The notes under the pieces: model-generated
Databases searched by the model: none
Told to the model about the DNA's origin: nothing
The model's input: the letters and a program-made list of their open reading frames with translations, nothing else
Shown: piece by piece, positions 9,473 through 20,315 of the stretch
How the letters are laid out: every line of letters begins with the position of its first letter
How positions within the stretch are numbered: the first letter of the stretch is position 1
NCBI RefSeq assembly: GCF_002735905.1
Contig: NZ_PEBD01000012.1
Span: 1 to 64,000, forward strand
From: Williamsia muralis
Lineage (GTDB): Bacteria; Actinomycetota; Actinomycetes; Mycobacteriales; Mycobacteriaceae
DNA length: 64,000 nt
Reading direction: 5' to 3'
Made by a program: the position numbers and the translations under genes

Positions 9473-10930
9473 CTACGGGTCGTAGCGGGCGCAGCCCTTC
9501 TCGTCACCGAAGTAACCGGCCGAGAAGGCCGCGATCCGTGAGAACCCGCTCGGTAACGACCGACCGGCCACATCGCTGGCGACCGCGCCACTCACGAGTA
9601 GACCCGACACCAATTCGTCGAGGTCACCTCCGCGCAGCGTGAACGTTCCGGAGTCCGCTGTCGACCGTGCCCACCGGCCGGTGAAACAGGCAGCCCGGGC
9701 CGCGGTCACCGGCTGGTCCAGCACTTGGCCTCGCGCGCGTTGTGTCGCAAGTGAATACCGGGAAGCGACAAGCGAATACGCACTGAAGTCCCCACCGATG
9801 AAGCTCGGCAGCCCAGACGGTCCGCTGGTTCCGTTGGTCGCGATCAGGGCTAGTTCATCAGGGTCCATCGAGACGGTGTTGGTGTCCGGGCAGAACGCGA
9901 CAGGCAGCGCGGCCTGTTGGTCGGACGTCCCGCCGCACGGTTGCTCGATCCGGTCGGTGAGCACCGACGGCCGGGCGGTGTCCGGCAGGTCGAAGAACGC
10001 CTCGACCGACTGCACCACCGACTCCAGGCCGGCTTCGGTGAACGGGGAGGTGTCGATGGCCCCGGCATTGTCGAACCTCGGTGGCATCTGGTCACGCAGG
10101 TCGTCGATCGTCAGTTCGGTGATCGCTGCGCACGTCGCCGGTCCAGACCGAAAACCCTTCTCGAACGCGAGGGCCCGCTCGAAGGCGGTGCCGTGATCGG
10201 ACCGGCCCCGGCGGCTGTCGCGTGCGGAGATCAGCGCGGCCACCGCGGTGTTGAGCCCGTCCCCGGTGTTGATCTGAAGGAACTCGCCGTTGCCTTCGGC
10301 GATCCACCGGATGAAGTTCCCGGAGAGACAGTCGGCCTGCTGCTCGCTGACGATGGGCGAGGTGTCCTTGTCGAAACCGCCGATCATCTGGATGTAGTGG
10401 CCGTATTCGTGCGCGATCACCGTGACAGGCGCCATCGGACCGAATGCGTCCGCCAAAGCCGGCATCAGAACTCCGCGGTCCCAGCCGATCTCATCGCGCG
10501 TGGGGCAGAAGGCCGCATTGACCTGACCGAAGGTCGGTTCGTTGCAGAACAGCACCGACCGGCTCTGGGGAGACTCGGCATCCCATGAGACGAAGGACAG
10601 GCCGGTTTTGAAACTCGTTTTGAAGGCGGGCTCGAATGCCTGCTTCCAGTACGTCTCCAGGTCTGCCAGCGCGGCACCCATCAGGTCGTCGATCTCACCG
10701 TCGTCGCCCCCGCGGATGTCGAGCGCCGTGTCCGCCGCGTCATCACGGAGTCCGTTGGGCCCGTCTGTGACGGGAAGCCCGGCGACGGTGAACGGGTCGG
10801 CGTACGCCGACACCGCTTCACCGCTGACCACCTGACGCTCCTCGCGCGTGGCGCACGCCGATACGAGCATCAGACAGGCCCCCACCAGCGCACCGATCAG
10901 AACCGGCGTTCGCCGGGAGCTATGGGCCAC
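9473..10930 (-). CDS. Exported neutral zinc metallopeptidase lipoprotein
   Basis: A 485-residue secreted or membrane-anchored protein. The N-terminal signal peptide ends in the lipobox LVSAC (Cys26 from this start). HEYGH (His174-Glu175...His178) is the gluzincin zinc motif of the YpfJ/Zn_peptidase family, and the following E-QQADC segment supplies the usual third-ligand region. Two Cys pairs suggest disulfides outside the membrane. A GTG at 10930 is used; a TTG two codons upstream is equally possible. Substrate unknown. It sits immediately downstream of glgB in the same direction but is unlikely to be functionally linked. Confidence 0.85.
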   Translation of the reverse strand: MAHSSRRTPVLIGALVGACLMLVSACATREERQVVSGEAVSAYADPFTVAGLPVTDGPNGLRDDAADTALDIRGGDDGEIDDLMGAALADLETYWKQAFEPAFKTSFKTGLSFVSWDAESPQSRSVLFCNEPTFGQVNAAFCPTRDEIGWDRGVLMPALADAFGPMAPVTVIAHEYGHYIQMIGGFDKDTSPIVSEQQADCLSGNFIRWIAEGNGEFLQINTGDGLNTAVAALISARDSRRGRSDHGTAFERALAFEKGFRSGPATCAAITELTIDDLRDQMPPRFDNAGAIDTSPFTEAGLESVVQSVEAFFDLPDTARPSVLTDRIEQPCGGTSDQQAALPVAFCPDTNTVSMDPDELALIATNGTSGPSGLPSFIGGDFSAYSLVASRYSLATQRARGQVLDQPVTAARAACFTGRWARSTADSGTFTLRGGDLDELVSGLLVSGAVASDVAGRSLPSGFSRIAAFSAGYFGDEKGCARYDP

Positions 10931-10958
10931 GACCAAACTCTAGCCGCGCCGATCCGTG

Positions 10959-13187
10959 CTAGTCGGTGGCGGCTGCCGGAGTGAGCCAGATGGCACCATT
11001 CGCCGGAAGCGTGAGGCGAGCACAGGCCGGTCGACCATGCCACGATTCTTCCTCGGCGATGACCTGCCCGAGGTTGCCTTCCCCGCTGCCGGCGTAGGAC
11101 GGCGCATCGGTGTTCAGCACTTCGTCCCACGAACCCGTCAGCGGTAGTCCCACCCGGTAGTCGGTGCGAGTGGTGCCGGAGAAGTTGAATACGCAGGCCA
11201 TCACCGAACCGTCGGATCCCCATCTCAGAAAACTGATGATGTTGCCCGCGGTGTCGTTGGCGTCGATCCAGGAATAGCCATTCGGCGTGATGTCCTGGCT
11301 GTAGAGAGCAGGGTGACGTTTGTAGACGCTGTTGAGGTCGGAGACCAGCGACTGGACTCCGCTGTGCAGCTCACCTTCCCAGCCCTCGAGTTGCTCCCAG
11401 GCCAGGCTGCGCTCCTCCGACCACTCAGGGGTCTGTGCGAACTCTTGGCCCATGAACAACAGTTGCTTGCCCGGGTGGGCCCACATGTACGCGAGCAGCG
11501 CGCGGACCCCAGCCGCCTTCGTCCTGGAATCTCCCGGCATCCGCGACCACAGCGTGCCTTTGCCGTGCACCACCTCATCGTGGCTGATCGGCAACACGAA
11601 GTTCTCGCTCCACGCGTACATCAGCGAGAAGGTGATCTCGTGGTGGTGGAAGCTGCGATGGATCTGGTCACGCCCGAGGAACCCGAGCGTGTCGTGCATC
11701 CATCCCATGTTCCACTTCATCGAGAAGCCGAGGCCTCCGAGGTTGGTGGTGCGGGTGACGCCCGGCCACGAGGTGGACTCCTCGGCGACCGTGACCACCC
11801 CGGGGTGATGCTTGTGGACGGTCGCGTTCATCTCCTGGATGAACTGCACGGCCTCGAGGTTCTCGCGGCCGCCGTGGATGTTCGGCGTCCAGCCCCCTTC
11901 GGGCCTGGAGTAGTCGAGGTACAACATCGATGCGACGGCGTCCACCCGTAAGCCGTCGATGTGGAACTGGTCAAACCAGTAGAGCGCGTTCGCGACCAGG
12001 AAGTTACGGACCTCGTTGCGTCCGAAGTCGAACACGTACGTGCCCCAGTCGAGCTGCTCGCCTCGCTGAGGGTCGCCGTGCTCGTAGAGCGCGGTGCCGT
12101 CGAAGCGGGCCAGCGCCCAGGCGTCCTTCGGGAAGTGGGCGGGCACCCAGTCCACGATCACGCCGATCCCGAGCGAATGCAGGTGATCGACGAAGAACCG
12201 GAAATCGTCAGGACTTCCGAAGCGTGACGTGGGGGCGTAGTACGACGTGACCTGGTATCCCCATGAACCGCCGAACGGGTGCTCCGACACGGGCAGCAAC
12301 TCGACATGTGTGAAGCCGAGTTCGATGACGTAGTCACCGAGTTGTTCGGCCAGCTCACGGTAGGTGAGGCCTTGTCTCCACGAGCCCAGATGGACCTCGT
12401 AGACGCTCATCGGTTCGATGGTGGCGTCGGACTCTTCACGCTGGGCAACCCATGTGTCGTCCGACCATTCGAACGACGTCTCGGGGATGACAGATGCGGT
12501 CTTGGGCGGGATCTCGGTGGCGCGGGCCATGGGGTCGGCCTTTTCGCGCACCACCCCGTCATTGCCGGTGATCCGGTACTTGTAGGTGGTACCCGGTCCG
12601 ATGTCGGGGATGAACACCTCCCACACCCCGCTGGAACCGAGGGACCGCATCGGCGCCGTGTGACCACGCCAACCGTCGAAGCTCCCGATCACGGTGACGC
12701 CCTGGGCATTGGGTGCCCACACGGCAAAACTCGTCCCGGTCACCTCGCCGTCAGGTGTGGAGTACACACGTGATTGCGGTCCGAGGATCTCCCAGAGCCG
12801 CTCGTGGCGGCCTTCGGTGAAGAGATGGATGTCGAGTTCGCCGAGACTCGGCAGGAATCGGTATCCATCGGCGACCACGAACTCCCGGTCCGCCACTCCC
12901 GATTCGTCCGCGGGATAGCTCACCCGGTATCGGTAGTCGATCAGGTCGGTCAGCGGCACGGCCGCGACGAACAATCCCGATTCCTGGTGTGTCAGTGGGT
13001 AGTCGACTCCACCGATCACGGCGCTCACCGACACGGCATCGGGTTTGAGCGTGCGCAGGATGGTGTGGTCACCGGCCGGATGTGCTCCCAGTAGACCGTG
13101 CGGATTGTGATGTGTACCCGACAGCAATCGATGCAGATCACCTTCGGTCACAGCTGCGTCGGGTGCCTCGGAGGCGGCGGCGCTCAT
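10959..13187 (-). CDS. glgB: 1,4-alpha-glucan branching enzyme GlgB
   Basis: Forms alpha-1,6 branches in glycogen and in the capsular or methylglucose-type glucans of these bacteria. The 742-residue protein has an N-terminal extension plus CBM48 module (about 1-225), a GH13 (beta/alpha)8 barrel, and a C-terminal beta domain. The catalytic nucleophile is Asp416 (DGLRVDAV), the acid/base is Glu469 (VAEES), and [10 protein letters not shown] supplies the third carboxylate. Its start overlaps the glgE stop by 4 bp, so GlgE and GlgB are translationally coupled, as expected for the GlgE pathway where both act on the same polymer. Confidence 0.95.
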   Translation of the reverse strand: MSAAASEAPDAAVTEGDLHRLLSGTHHNPHGLLGAHPAGDHTILRTLKPDAVSVSAVIGGVDYPLTHQESGLFVAAVPLTDLIDYRYRVSYPADESGVADREFVVADGYRFLPSLGELDIHLFTEGRHERLWEILGPQSRVYSTPDGEVTGTSFAVWAPNAQGVTVIGSFDGWRGHTAPMRSLGSSGVWEVFIPDIGPGTTYKYRITGNDGVVREKADPMARATEIPPKTASVIPETSFEWSDDTWVAQREESDATIEPMSVYEVHLGSWRQGLTYRELAEQLGDYVIELGFTHVELLPVSEHPFGGSWGYQVTSYYAPTSRFGSPDDFRFFVDHLHSLGIGVIVDWVPAHFPKDAWALARFDGTALYEHGDPQRGEQLDWGTYVFDFGRNEVRNFLVANALYWFDQFHIDGLRVDAVASMLYLDYSRPEGGWTPNIHGGRENLEAVQFIQEMNATVHKHHPGVVTVAEESTSWPGVTRTTNLGGLGFSMKWNMGWMHDTLGFLGRDQIHRSFHHHEITFSLMYAWSENFVLPISHDEVVHGKGTLWSRMPGDSRTKAAGVRALLAYMWAHPGKQLLFMGQEFAQTPEWSEERSLAWEQLEGWEGELHSGVQSLVSDLNSVYKRHPALYSQDITPNGYSWIDANDTAGNIISFLRWGSDGSVMACVFNFSGTTRTDYRVGLPLTGSWDEVLNTDAPSYAGSGEGNLGQVIAEEESWHGRPACARLTLPANGAIWLTPAAATD

Positions 13188-15202
13188 GACGGAGTCCGGA
13201 ACGACAGGGCCGCGCGGGCCTCTTCGGGCATGGGGGGCAACGCGACCACGTGGGCCACCTGACGCCAGGGTTCGAGCCGAACATAGTTGGCCTGACCCCA
13301 GTGGAAGTTCTCGCCGGTCACCTCGTCGACTCCGCTGAAGCGGTCCTGCCAGTCATAGCCGAGTGAGGACATGTCCAGCCACAGGGTGGATTCTTCTGCT
13401 CCATAAGGATTGATGTTCACCACGACAACCACCGTATCCCCGGTTTTCGGATCGAACTTCGAATATGCGATCAGTGCGTCGTTGTCCACGTGGTGGAACT
13501 TGAGGTACCGCAGCTGTTGGAGCGCCGGATGCCGTCGGCGGATCTCGTTGAGCGAGCGAAGCCAGTTCTCCAACGACTCGCCCCGGCTCGCAGCACCTTT
13601 GTAATCCCGTGGCCGGAGCTGATATTTCTCCGAATCCAGGTATTCCTCGCTGCCCTCGCGTACCGCCTGGCCCTCATACAACTCGTAGCCGCTGTACACG
13701 CCCCACGTCGGCGACAGCGTCGCCGCCAGCGCGGCACGTAACGCGAACATTCCGGGGCCGCCGTGCTGCAGACTTTCGTGCAGGATGTCGGGCGTGTTGA
13801 CAAAGAGGTTGGGGCGGGCGATGTCGGCGTTCTCGGCCAGTTCGTTGCCGAACTCGGTCAACTCCCACTTGGCGGTCCGCCACGTGAAGTAGGTGTAGGA
13901 CTGCGTGAACCCGAGTTTCGCCAGGCCGTAGAGGCGGGCGGGCCGGGTGAATGCCTCGGCCAGGAACAGCACGTCGGGGTCGCGCTTCTTCACCTCGATG
14001 ATCAGCCACTCCCAGAAGTCTGGTGGCTTGGTGTGAGGGTTGTCGACCCGAAAGATCTTGACGCCCTGGGCAACCCAGTGCAGCACCACCTTCAGGACGC
14101 CTCTGAATATCCCGTTGCGGTCGTCGTCGAAGTTCAGGGGGTAGATGTCTTGATACTTCTTGGGTGGGTTCTCGGCGTAGCGAATGCTGCCGTCGGGTTC
14201 GATCGTGAACCAGTCGGGGTGCTCGGTGGTCCACGGATGGTCCGGAGCGCATTGCAACGCCAGGTCGAGAGCCACCTCCATGCCGAGCTCCTCGGCGCGG
14301 TGGCGGAAGTAGTGGAAGTCGTCGAGTGACCCGAGGCGGGGATGGATGGCGTCGTGGCCACCGTCTGCAGACCCGATGGCCCACGGGGAACCCACATCTT
14401 CTGGTCCAGCGGTGACGGAGTTGTTCGGTCCCTTGCGATTCACCTCTCCGATCGGGTGGATCGGGGGCAGGTAGACCACATCAAATCCCATGTCGGCGAT
14501 GCGGGGAAGGTCCTCGGCCGCAGTCAGGAACGTGCCGTGCACCGGATGTCCCTCGTTGTCCCATCCGCCGGTGGAACGAGGGAACAACTCGTACCAGGAT
14601 CCGAACAGTGCCCTGGTGCGGTCCACCCAGACCCGGTGGGTGCGGCTCTTGGTGATCAGTTCGCGAACGGGGTGATCGGTCAGCAATTGAGCTACTTCGG
14701 CCGAGAGCGCCGGTCCGACACGATCGGGCAGATCGGCATTGCCATCACGCAAGGATGCCGATGCGCCCGCGACGACGTCGCGATCACTCGGGGGGACGAG
14801 GTCGAGGGCCCGGTCCAGGAGGCGGGCCCCGCGCTCGATGTCGTTGGCGAGCTCCGCACTTCCCTGACCCGCGGCGAGCTTCTTGTCCATCGCGTCGCGC
14901 CAGGTGGTGAACGGATCACTCCATGCGTCGATGCGGTACGTCCAATATCCGATGCTGGTCGGACTGAAGACGGCGTTGAAGGTATCTGGTTCTGCTGCCG
15001 GGACCATCCGGACGTCGAAGGTGCCGCCGCGGGCGGGACCTTCCACGTGCAGAGTGGCCGCCACCGCGTCATGGCCTTCGCGCCAGACTGTTGCGGTGAC
15101 TGGAAAAGTCTCTCCGACAACCGCTTTCGCGGCAAACTGTCCGGATGAGACTACCGGGGCAATGTCATCGATCCCGATGCGCCCTATCAATGAGTCCGCC
15201 AC
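13184..15202 (-). CDS. glgE: Alpha-1,4-glucan:maltose-1-phosphate maltosyltransferase GlgE
   Basis: Extends alpha-1,4-glucan using maltose-1-phosphate. The 672-residue protein has an N-terminal beta-sandwich and helical insert (to about 200), then a GH13_3 barrel. The nucleophile is Asp387 (IFRVDNPHT) and the acid/base is Glu416 (LAEAF); their 29-residue spacing equals that of characterised Streptomyces GlgE. A GTG start is supported by a GAAAGGTGG ribosome-binding site. The genes that make maltose-1-phosphate (treS, pep2) are not in the window. Homologue of M. tuberculosis Rv1327c. Confidence 0.95.
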   Translation of the reverse strand: MADSLIGRIGIDDIAPVVSSGQFAAKAVVGETFPVTATVWREGHDAVAATLHVEGPARGGTFDVRMVPAAEPDTFNAVFSPTSIGYWTYRIDAWSDPFTTWRDAMDKKLAAGQGSAELANDIERGARLLDRALDLVPPSDRDVVAGASASLRDGNADLPDRVGPALSAEVAQLLTDHPVRELITKSRTHRVWVDRTRALFGSWYELFPRSTGGWDNEGHPVHGTFLTAAEDLPRIADMGFDVVYLPPIHPIGEVNRKGPNNSVTAGPEDVGSPWAIGSADGGHDAIHPRLGSLDDFHYFRHRAEELGMEVALDLALQCAPDHPWTTEHPDWFTIEPDGSIRYAENPPKKYQDIYPLNFDDDRNGIFRGVLKVVLHWVAQGVKIFRVDNPHTKPPDFWEWLIIEVKKRDPDVLFLAEAFTRPARLYGLAKLGFTQSYTYFTWRTAKWELTEFGNELAENADIARPNLFVNTPDILHESLQHGGPGMFALRAALAATLSPTWGVYSGYELYEGQAVREGSEEYLDSEKYQLRPRDYKGAASRGESLENWLRSLNEIRRRHPALQQLRYLKFHHVDNDALIAYSKFDPKTGDTVVVVVNINPYGAEESTLWLDMSSLGYDWQDRFSGVDEVTGENFHWGQANYVRLEPWRQVAHVVALPPMPEEARAALSFRTPS

Positions 15203-15295
15203 CTTTCGAGAGTGTTGTCGCCCAACGCTGTCATGTCGTCGCGTGCACCACCACCGTAGGCGACCCGGGCCCGATCGGCTCGGGCTCGGACACCC

Positions 15296-17374
15296 TCACC
15301 CGGCGCCGGCGCCCTGCAATCGGGTCAGTGCACCCCGTACCAGCTGGGCATCGGTGGTCCGCCAAAAAGGTGGTAACGACGCGAGTAGGTAGTTTCCATA
15401 GCGTGCCGTCGCCAAACGTGAGTCGAGCACGGCCACCACTCCTCGGTCGGACGTCGACCGGAGTAGACGGCCCGTACCCTGCGCCATCAACAGCGCCGCG
15501 TGGGTGGCAGCGATGGCCATGAAGCCGTTGCCTCCTCGGGCCGCAACCGCACGCTGACGCGCCATCAGCAGGGGATCGTCCGGTCGTGGGAAGGGGATCC
15601 GGTCGATGAGGACGAGGTTGAGTGACGGGCCCGGCACGTCCACCCCCTGCCACAACGAGAGAGTGCCGAACAGACAGGTCTTCTCGTCTGCGGCGAACTC
15701 TTTCACCAGGGCCCCCGTCGCGCCGTCGCCCTGGCAGAGGACCGGGAGCTCGATCCGGGTGCGAACGGCCTCGGCTGCCTCTTTGGCGGCGCGCATCGAA
15801 GAGAACAGCCCGAGCGTGCGGCCGCCTGCGGCGGTGATCAATTCCACCATCTCGTCGAGCGTGCGGGTGGAGATGCCGTCGCGGCCCGGTGCGGGCAGAT
15901 GTTTTGCGACATACAGAATTGCGGCCTTCTGATGGTCGAAGGGGGAGCCGACGTCGAGCCCGTTCCACCGCATCTTCTTCTCATCGGACGGCGGCGGCTT
16001 GCCGATTGCGGTGATGCTCTGCGCCGATTTGATTGCGTCGGAGTCGACGTCGGATCCGGCATCGCCGCTGCGGTGTGGCGGCAATCCCCAGCCGGCCGCC
16101 AACCCGTCGAACGAACCGCCGACGGTCAGTGTGGCCGACGTCAGGATCACTGTCGCCTTGGCGAACAGTGAGGCACGCAAGAGCCCGCCGACCGACAAGG
16201 GGGCCACCCTGAGCACGCGTTTGCGTTCACCTCGCACCAGGTCGTCCCCGACCCAGACGACGTCCAGGCGGCGCGATTCGTCGGGATCGTCGAACGCCGC
16301 CAGAATCCGCACGGCGGTGTCGTGCATCTCTTCCAGAGAGGTGAGCGCGGCCGAGCGGGCGGCACTGGCGTCGGCGTCCACCTCGCCACTTCGTTTGGCG
16401 GGCCCGATGGCGGTGTGCGCCTTCCACAGACGGTCACGCAACGACGCGAGCGCCGGCGGAGCGCCGTCGGGGAGCCCGCTCCATCTGCCGGGTTCGAGCT
16501 GTTCGAGGAGGGACTCGATCAACTCGCCGCTGCCCTCGATGTCGTCGGCGATCTCCTGGTCGATCAACTTCCCGCAGCGCCGGGCCACACCTGCGATGGA
16601 AGTGCCCGAGATCTCTGCGGTGGCCACAGCTGTGATCCGGTCGGCGAGTTCGTGGGCCTCGTCGACCACCACCACGTCGTGGTCGGGCAGGATCGTGGCC
16701 TGGCTCATCGCGTCGATGGCCAGCAGCGCGTGGTTGGTCACAACGAGATCGGCCGCGCCTGCCTTCGCCTTCGCCTTCTCGGCAAAGCAGTCGGCCCCGT
16801 ACGAGCAATTGGTTGCTCCCAAGCACTCTCTCGCGCTGACGCTGACCTGTCGCCAGGCCCGGTCCGATACGCCGGGCTCGAGGTCGTCGCGGTCACCGGT
16901 ATCGGTGTCCGACGACCATTCGCGGACTCGCGTGACCTCGCGTCCCATCCGAGATGCGGTGAAAGCGTCGAAGAGTTCCCCGTCGGGTTCCTCGATGGTT
17001 CCGGCATGGATTTTGTTGAGGCACAGATAGTTTCCTCGGCCCTTGAGGATCGCGAACTCTGGTGCACGGCCGAGAGGTTTGGTGAGCGCTTTTGCGGTGC
17101 GCGGGAGATCGCGGTCGACGAGCTGGCGTTGCAAGGCGATGGTCGCAGTCGACACCACCACCGTGTGCCCGGTGTCCACGGCATGGCGCAGCGACGGCAC
17201 CAGGTACGCGAGGGACTTACCGGTTCCGGTGCCTGCCTGGACGGCCAGATGTTCCCCGGTGTCGATCGAATGTGCCACGGCTGAAGCCATTTTGAGCTGA
17301 CCATCACGTTTGGCGCCTCCGAGCGCCTGCACCGCGGAGGCGAGCAGTTCGGGTACCTCGGGTATGGACGTCAC
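15296..17374 (-). CDS. dinG: ATP-dependent helicase DinG (XPD/Rad3-like, iron-sulfur)
   Basis: A 692-residue superfamily 2 helicase that unwinds 5'-3' and resolves R-loops and G-quadruplexes in characterised homologues. Walker A is AGTGTGKS near residue 49 and the DEAH box is VVDEAHE. Between them lie four cysteines (GNYLC, ECLG, NCSYG, DCFA) spaced for a 4Fe-4S cluster. C-terminal motifs V and VI include LWQGVDVPG and GTGRLLRS. No exonuclease domain is present, as in Rv1329c. It is separated from glgE by 93 bp. Confidence 0.92.
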   Translation of the reverse strand: MTSIPEVPELLASAVQALGGAKRDGQLKMASAVAHSIDTGEHLAVQAGTGTGKSLAYLVPSLRHAVDTGHTVVVSTATIALQRQLVDRDLPRTAKALTKPLGRAPEFAILKGRGNYLCLNKIHAGTIEEPDGELFDAFTASRMGREVTRVREWSSDTDTGDRDDLEPGVSDRAWRQVSVSARECLGATNCSYGADCFAEKAKAKAGAADLVVTNHALLAIDAMSQATILPDHDVVVVDEAHELADRITAVATAEISGTSIAGVARRCGKLIDQEIADDIEGSGELIESLLEQLEPGRWSGLPDGAPPALASLRDRLWKAHTAIGPAKRSGEVDADASAARSAALTSLEEMHDTAVRILAAFDDPDESRRLDVVWVGDDLVRGERKRVLRVAPLSVGGLLRASLFAKATVILTSATLTVGGSFDGLAAGWGLPPHRSGDAGSDVDSDAIKSAQSITAIGKPPPSDEKKMRWNGLDVGSPFDHQKAAILYVAKHLPAPGRDGISTRTLDEMVELITAAGGRTLGLFSSMRAAKEAAEAVRTRIELPVLCQGDGATGALVKEFAADEKTCLFGTLSLWQGVDVPGPSLNLVLIDRIPFPRPDDPLLMARQRAVAARGGNGFMAIAATHAALLMAQGTGRLLRSTSDRGVVAVLDSRLATARYGNYLLASLPPFWRTTDAQLVRGALTRLQGAGAG

Positions 17375-17417
17375 CGTGATCGCCCACGGCGGCTCAGGTC
17401 TGTGTCATGCCACCAGA

Positions 17418-18014
17418 TCATGCGGGACGGTCCGCCGCGGACACACCGGTGATCACGCCGATGCCGGCCTCGGTCATCCGGGCAATGGCTGTCTTGGTGG
17501 TGTCCGGGCTGACTCCGGCGGTGTAGCGCAACAACACCCGTGTGGTGAAACCGGACGCCTGTGCGTCGAGCGCGGTCGCCACCACGCAGTGGTCGGTTGT
17601 CAGTCCCACGATGTCGACGGCGTTGATCTGCTTGTCTCTCAACCAGTCCGCCAATCCGGCACCGGAATCGTCGAATCCCTCGAACCCGGAGTACGCCGCG
17701 CTGTATTCACCCTTGCTGAACACAGCATCGAGTGTGTCGGTGGCAAGCGAGGGGTGGAAGTCCACTCCCGGCGTCCCTTTGACACAGTGCGGTGGCCAGC
17801 TGTCGACGAAGTCGGGGTTGTCGGAGAAGTGGTCGCCGGGGTCGATGTGATGGTCGCGGGTGGCCACGATCGCGTGGTACCCGTGGTCGCGGCTGATGTA
17901 AGCGGTCACGGCTGCGGCGACGGCACCGCCGCCTTTGACGGCAAGAGATCCGCCTTCACAGAAATCGTTCTGCACGTCGACGATGAGCAAGGCGGTGCGG
18001 ATGGGTTCGCTCAC
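17418..18014 (-). CDS. pncA: Nicotinamidase PncA
   Basis: Deamidates nicotinamide to nicotinate for NAD salvage; the homologue in M. tuberculosis activates pyrazinamide. The 198-residue protein keeps the catalytic triad Asp13, Lys101, Cys143 and metal ligands Asp54, His56, His62 and His76. The GTG start at 18014 is chosen because a GAGGGG ribosome-binding site lies 5 bp upstream; the longer open frame would run into pncB. It starts 10 bp after the pncB stop, so the two NAD-salvage genes form an operon. Confidence 0.93.
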   Translation of the reverse strand: MSEPIRTALLIVDVQNDFCEGGSLAVKGGGAVAAAVTAYISRDHGYHAIVATRDHHIDPGDHFSDNPDFVDSWPPHCVKGTPGVDFHPSLATDTLDAVFSKGEYSAAYSGFEGFDDSGAGLADWLRDKQINAVDIVGLTTDHCVVATALDAQASGFTTRVLLRYTAGVSPDTTKTAIARMTEAGIGVITGVSAADRPA

Positions 18015-18024
18015 ATCATTCCCC

Positions 18025-19326
18025 TCACGGTGCGATGAATCGGGTCGGGATGGCGGGATCCCCATGCGAGAGTCCCAAACCTTCCCACGGAAGCGAGACC
18101 AGGCCTGCGGCGAGGTGGTCACGCGATTGGGTCAGTGACGGTAGGCCTTCCACCGGTTTACCGCCCCTGACGAGTGGGATCTGAAGCGGTCGGGCGGGCA
18201 GGTCGAGCGTCGGTTCAGAGCCACCACTCGGGTAGATGACCTCCTCGACGATGGTGCCGGACTGTTTTGCGGTACGGACAGCGGTCTTGGCCCCGCCACG
18301 AGACTCCTTGTGACTGGCGCGTTTTGCGACAGGGAGTCCGTCGACCTCCACGAGCTTGTAGACCATACCTGCTGTCGGCGCACCGGATCCGGTGACCAGC
18401 GATGTGCCCACCCCGTAGACGTCGACCGGTTCGGCGCGTAGCGAAGCTATTGCGTATTCGTCGAGGTCTCCCGACACCACGATGCGTGTGCCGGTGGCAC
18501 CGAGGTCGTCGAGTTGCTTGCGGACCTGGCGGGCGAGCACCCCGAGGTCGCCGGAGTCGATACGGACACCACCGAGCTGGGACCCGGCGACCTCGATCGC
18601 GTTGGCGACGCCCTGCGTGATGTCGTACGTGTCCACCAGCAAGGTGGTGCCGACACCGAGTTTGGCGATCTGGGCCGCAAAAGCGGTCTTCTCGTCGGGT
18701 CCGTCCGCGGTGGTGTGCACCAGGGTGAACGAGTGGGCGCTGGTGCCGGCGCTCGGTACGCCGTGGCGGTGGGCGGCTTCGAGGTTCGACGTGGCCGAGA
18801 GCCCGGCCAGGTACGCGGCTCGCGACGCGGCGACGGCCGCCTCCTCGTGGGTGCGTCGCGACCCCATCTCGATGATGGGCCGTGACCCTGCCGCGGTGAC
18901 CATCCGGGCGGCGGCCGACGCGATGGCGCTGTCGTGGTTGAGCACCGACAACGCCAACGTCTCGAGCATGACGGCTTCGGCGAAAGTGCCGCGGACGGTG
19001 AGGATGGGCGAACCGGGGAAGTAGAGCTCGCCCTCGGCGTATCCGTTGATGTCTCCGGAGAACCGATAGTCGGCGAGCCACGACAGCGTCTCGTCGTCGA
19101 GGAACTTCTCGACCACCGCAAGCTGTTCGGGTCCGAAGGTGAAGTTGGTGAGCTGGTCGATCAGACGGCCGGTACCTGCGACGACGCCGTAACGACGCCC
19201 ATCGGGCAGCCGCCGCGCGAAAACCTCGAAGGTGCACGTCCGATGGGCGCTCTGGTCGGCGAGTGCTGCGGCGACCATGGTGAGCTCATATTGATCGGTC
19301 AGCAGCGCTGTGTTCGAAGCGGTCAC
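18025..19326 (-). CDS. pncB: Nicotinate phosphoribosyltransferase
   Basis: Converts nicotinate and PRPP to nicotinate mononucleotide, the step after PncA. The 433-residue protein begins [16 protein letters not shown], the family N-terminus, and keeps GSRR-x-H-E near residue 165, which holds the regulatory histidine phosphorylation region, and SGDLDEY. The GTG at 19326 is used; the open frame extends 330 bp upstream across the divergent clpS but without family similarity. Only 18 bp separate it from clpS. Counterpart of Rv1330c (pncB1). Confidence 0.92.
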   Translation of the reverse strand: MTASNTALLTDQYELTMVAAALADQSAHRTCTFEVFARRLPDGRRYGVVAGTGRLIDQLTNFTFGPEQLAVVEKFLDDETLSWLADYRFSGDINGYAEGELYFPGSPILTVRGTFAEAVMLETLALSVLNHDSAIASAAARMVTAAGSRPIIEMGSRRTHEEAAVAASRAAYLAGLSATSNLEAAHRHGVPSAGTSAHSFTLVHTTADGPDEKTAFAAQIAKLGVGTTLLVDTYDITQGVANAIEVAGSQLGGVRIDSGDLGVLARQVRKQLDDLGATGTRIVVSGDLDEYAIASLRAEPVDVYGVGTSLVTGSGAPTAGMVYKLVEVDGLPVAKRASHKESRGGAKTAVRTAKQSGTIVEEVIYPSGGSEPTLDLPARPLQIPLVRGGKPVEGLPSLTQSRDHLAAGLVSLPWEGLGLSHGDPAIPTRFIAP

Positions 19327-19344
19327 TATCGGTACCCTAGGGCC

Positions 19345-19695
19345 ATGCGCGGACAGATGATGACCGCACCGCACCACTTCGGCCCTGTGTCGGCAGCGGG
19401 CGACGGTCAGCACGAGGCTACCCCGTCGAGTACCGCCGTCGCCGAACGTGACCAGGCAGTTGATCGGCCTTGGGTGACCATCGTGTGGGACGACCCGGTG
19501 AACCTGATGCGATACGTCACGTACGTGTTCCAGAAGCTGTTCGGGTACAGCGAGACACGGGCGGCGGAGCTGATGATGCAGGTGCACACCGAGGGCAAGG
19601 CGGTCGTGTCGACCGGTGACCGCGACAAGGTCGAATTGGATGTCCAAAAGCTCCACGCGGCAGGTCTGTGGGCCACTATGCAGCGGGACAGCTGA
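19345..19695 (+). CDS. clpS: ATP-dependent Clp protease adaptor ClpS
   Basis: Binds N-degron substrates and hands them to ClpC1/ClpP. A 116-residue protein with a variable N-terminal extension of about 40 residues followed by the ClpS core: [17 protein letters not shown] and the helix HTEGKAVV. The Asn and Asp of DDPVN line the N-degron pocket. Starts at 19345, 19357 and 19360 are all in frame; the first is used, although a shorter start is plausible and would leave more room for the promoter. DUF2017 follows after 5 bp. Confidence 0.88.
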   Translation: MRGQMMTAPHHFGPVSAAGDGQHEATPSSTAVAERDQAVDRPWVTIVWDDPVNLMRYVTYVFQKLFGYSETRAAELMMQVHTEGKAVVSTGDRDKVELDVQKLHAAGLWATMQRDS

Positions 19696-19700
19696 GCCGC

Positions 19701-20282
19701 GTGCGCAATTGGAAGCGGCGTGGTTCCGGCGAACGGCTCCGGATCACCACTGAGCTGGACTCTCACGAGTCGGATCTGATCGCATCTCTGATCACGTCGA
19801 TGACCGAGTTGCTCGACGAACGGCAGTCCACGGCGCCGTCCGACGAACTCGCCGATCTCACCGGGATCGAGGCAGGACACTCCGAACCGCCGTCAGACGT
19901 GACGCTGGGGCGCCTGTTCCCAGATTTCCATCGACCCGACCAAGACGAGTCGACGTCGGTGGACGCGGTCACCGGAGATCTGAACGGCGCCCTGCGCAGT
20001 CTGCACGAACCGCACATCATCTCGGCCAAACAGCAAGCGGCCCAAGCAGTTCTGGACTCGTTGCCCAGCGGCGGCGGGCCGGTGTCGCTCACCGAGGCCG
20101 AGGCCGATCAGTGGCTCTCGGCGATCAACGACGTACGGCTCGCACTCGGTGCGATGATCGGGATCAGCGAGTCGACTCCCGATCAATTGCCCGAGGGTGA
20201 TCCGATGGCTGCTCACCTCGACGTCTACCACTGGCTGACGGTTGTCCAGGAACTTCTTGTCGTCGCCCTGATCGGGAAATGA
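19701..20282 (+). CDS. DUF2017 protein
   Basis: A 193-residue soluble protein of the actinobacterial DUF2017 family, always found next to clpS (M. tuberculosis Rv1332). It is mostly helical, with an acidic middle and a C-terminal helix YHWLTVVQELLVVALIG. GTG at 19701, five bases after clpS, is preferred to an upstream ATG inside clpS. Function is unknown; tight linkage to ClpS suggests a role in the Clp proteolysis pathway (inference). Confidence 0.82.
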   Translation: MRNWKRRGSGERLRITTELDSHESDLIASLITSMTELLDERQSTAPSDELADLTGIEAGHSEPPSDVTLGRLFPDFHRPDQDESTSVDAVTGDLNGALRSLHEPHIISAKQQAAQAVLDSLPSGGGPVSLTEAEADQWLSAINDVRLALGAMIGISESTPDQLPEGDPMAAHLDVYHWLTVVQELLVVALIGK

Positions 20283-20315
20283 TCTCGATGCGGGCCCGAA
20301 AGTGAGGAACAAGCC

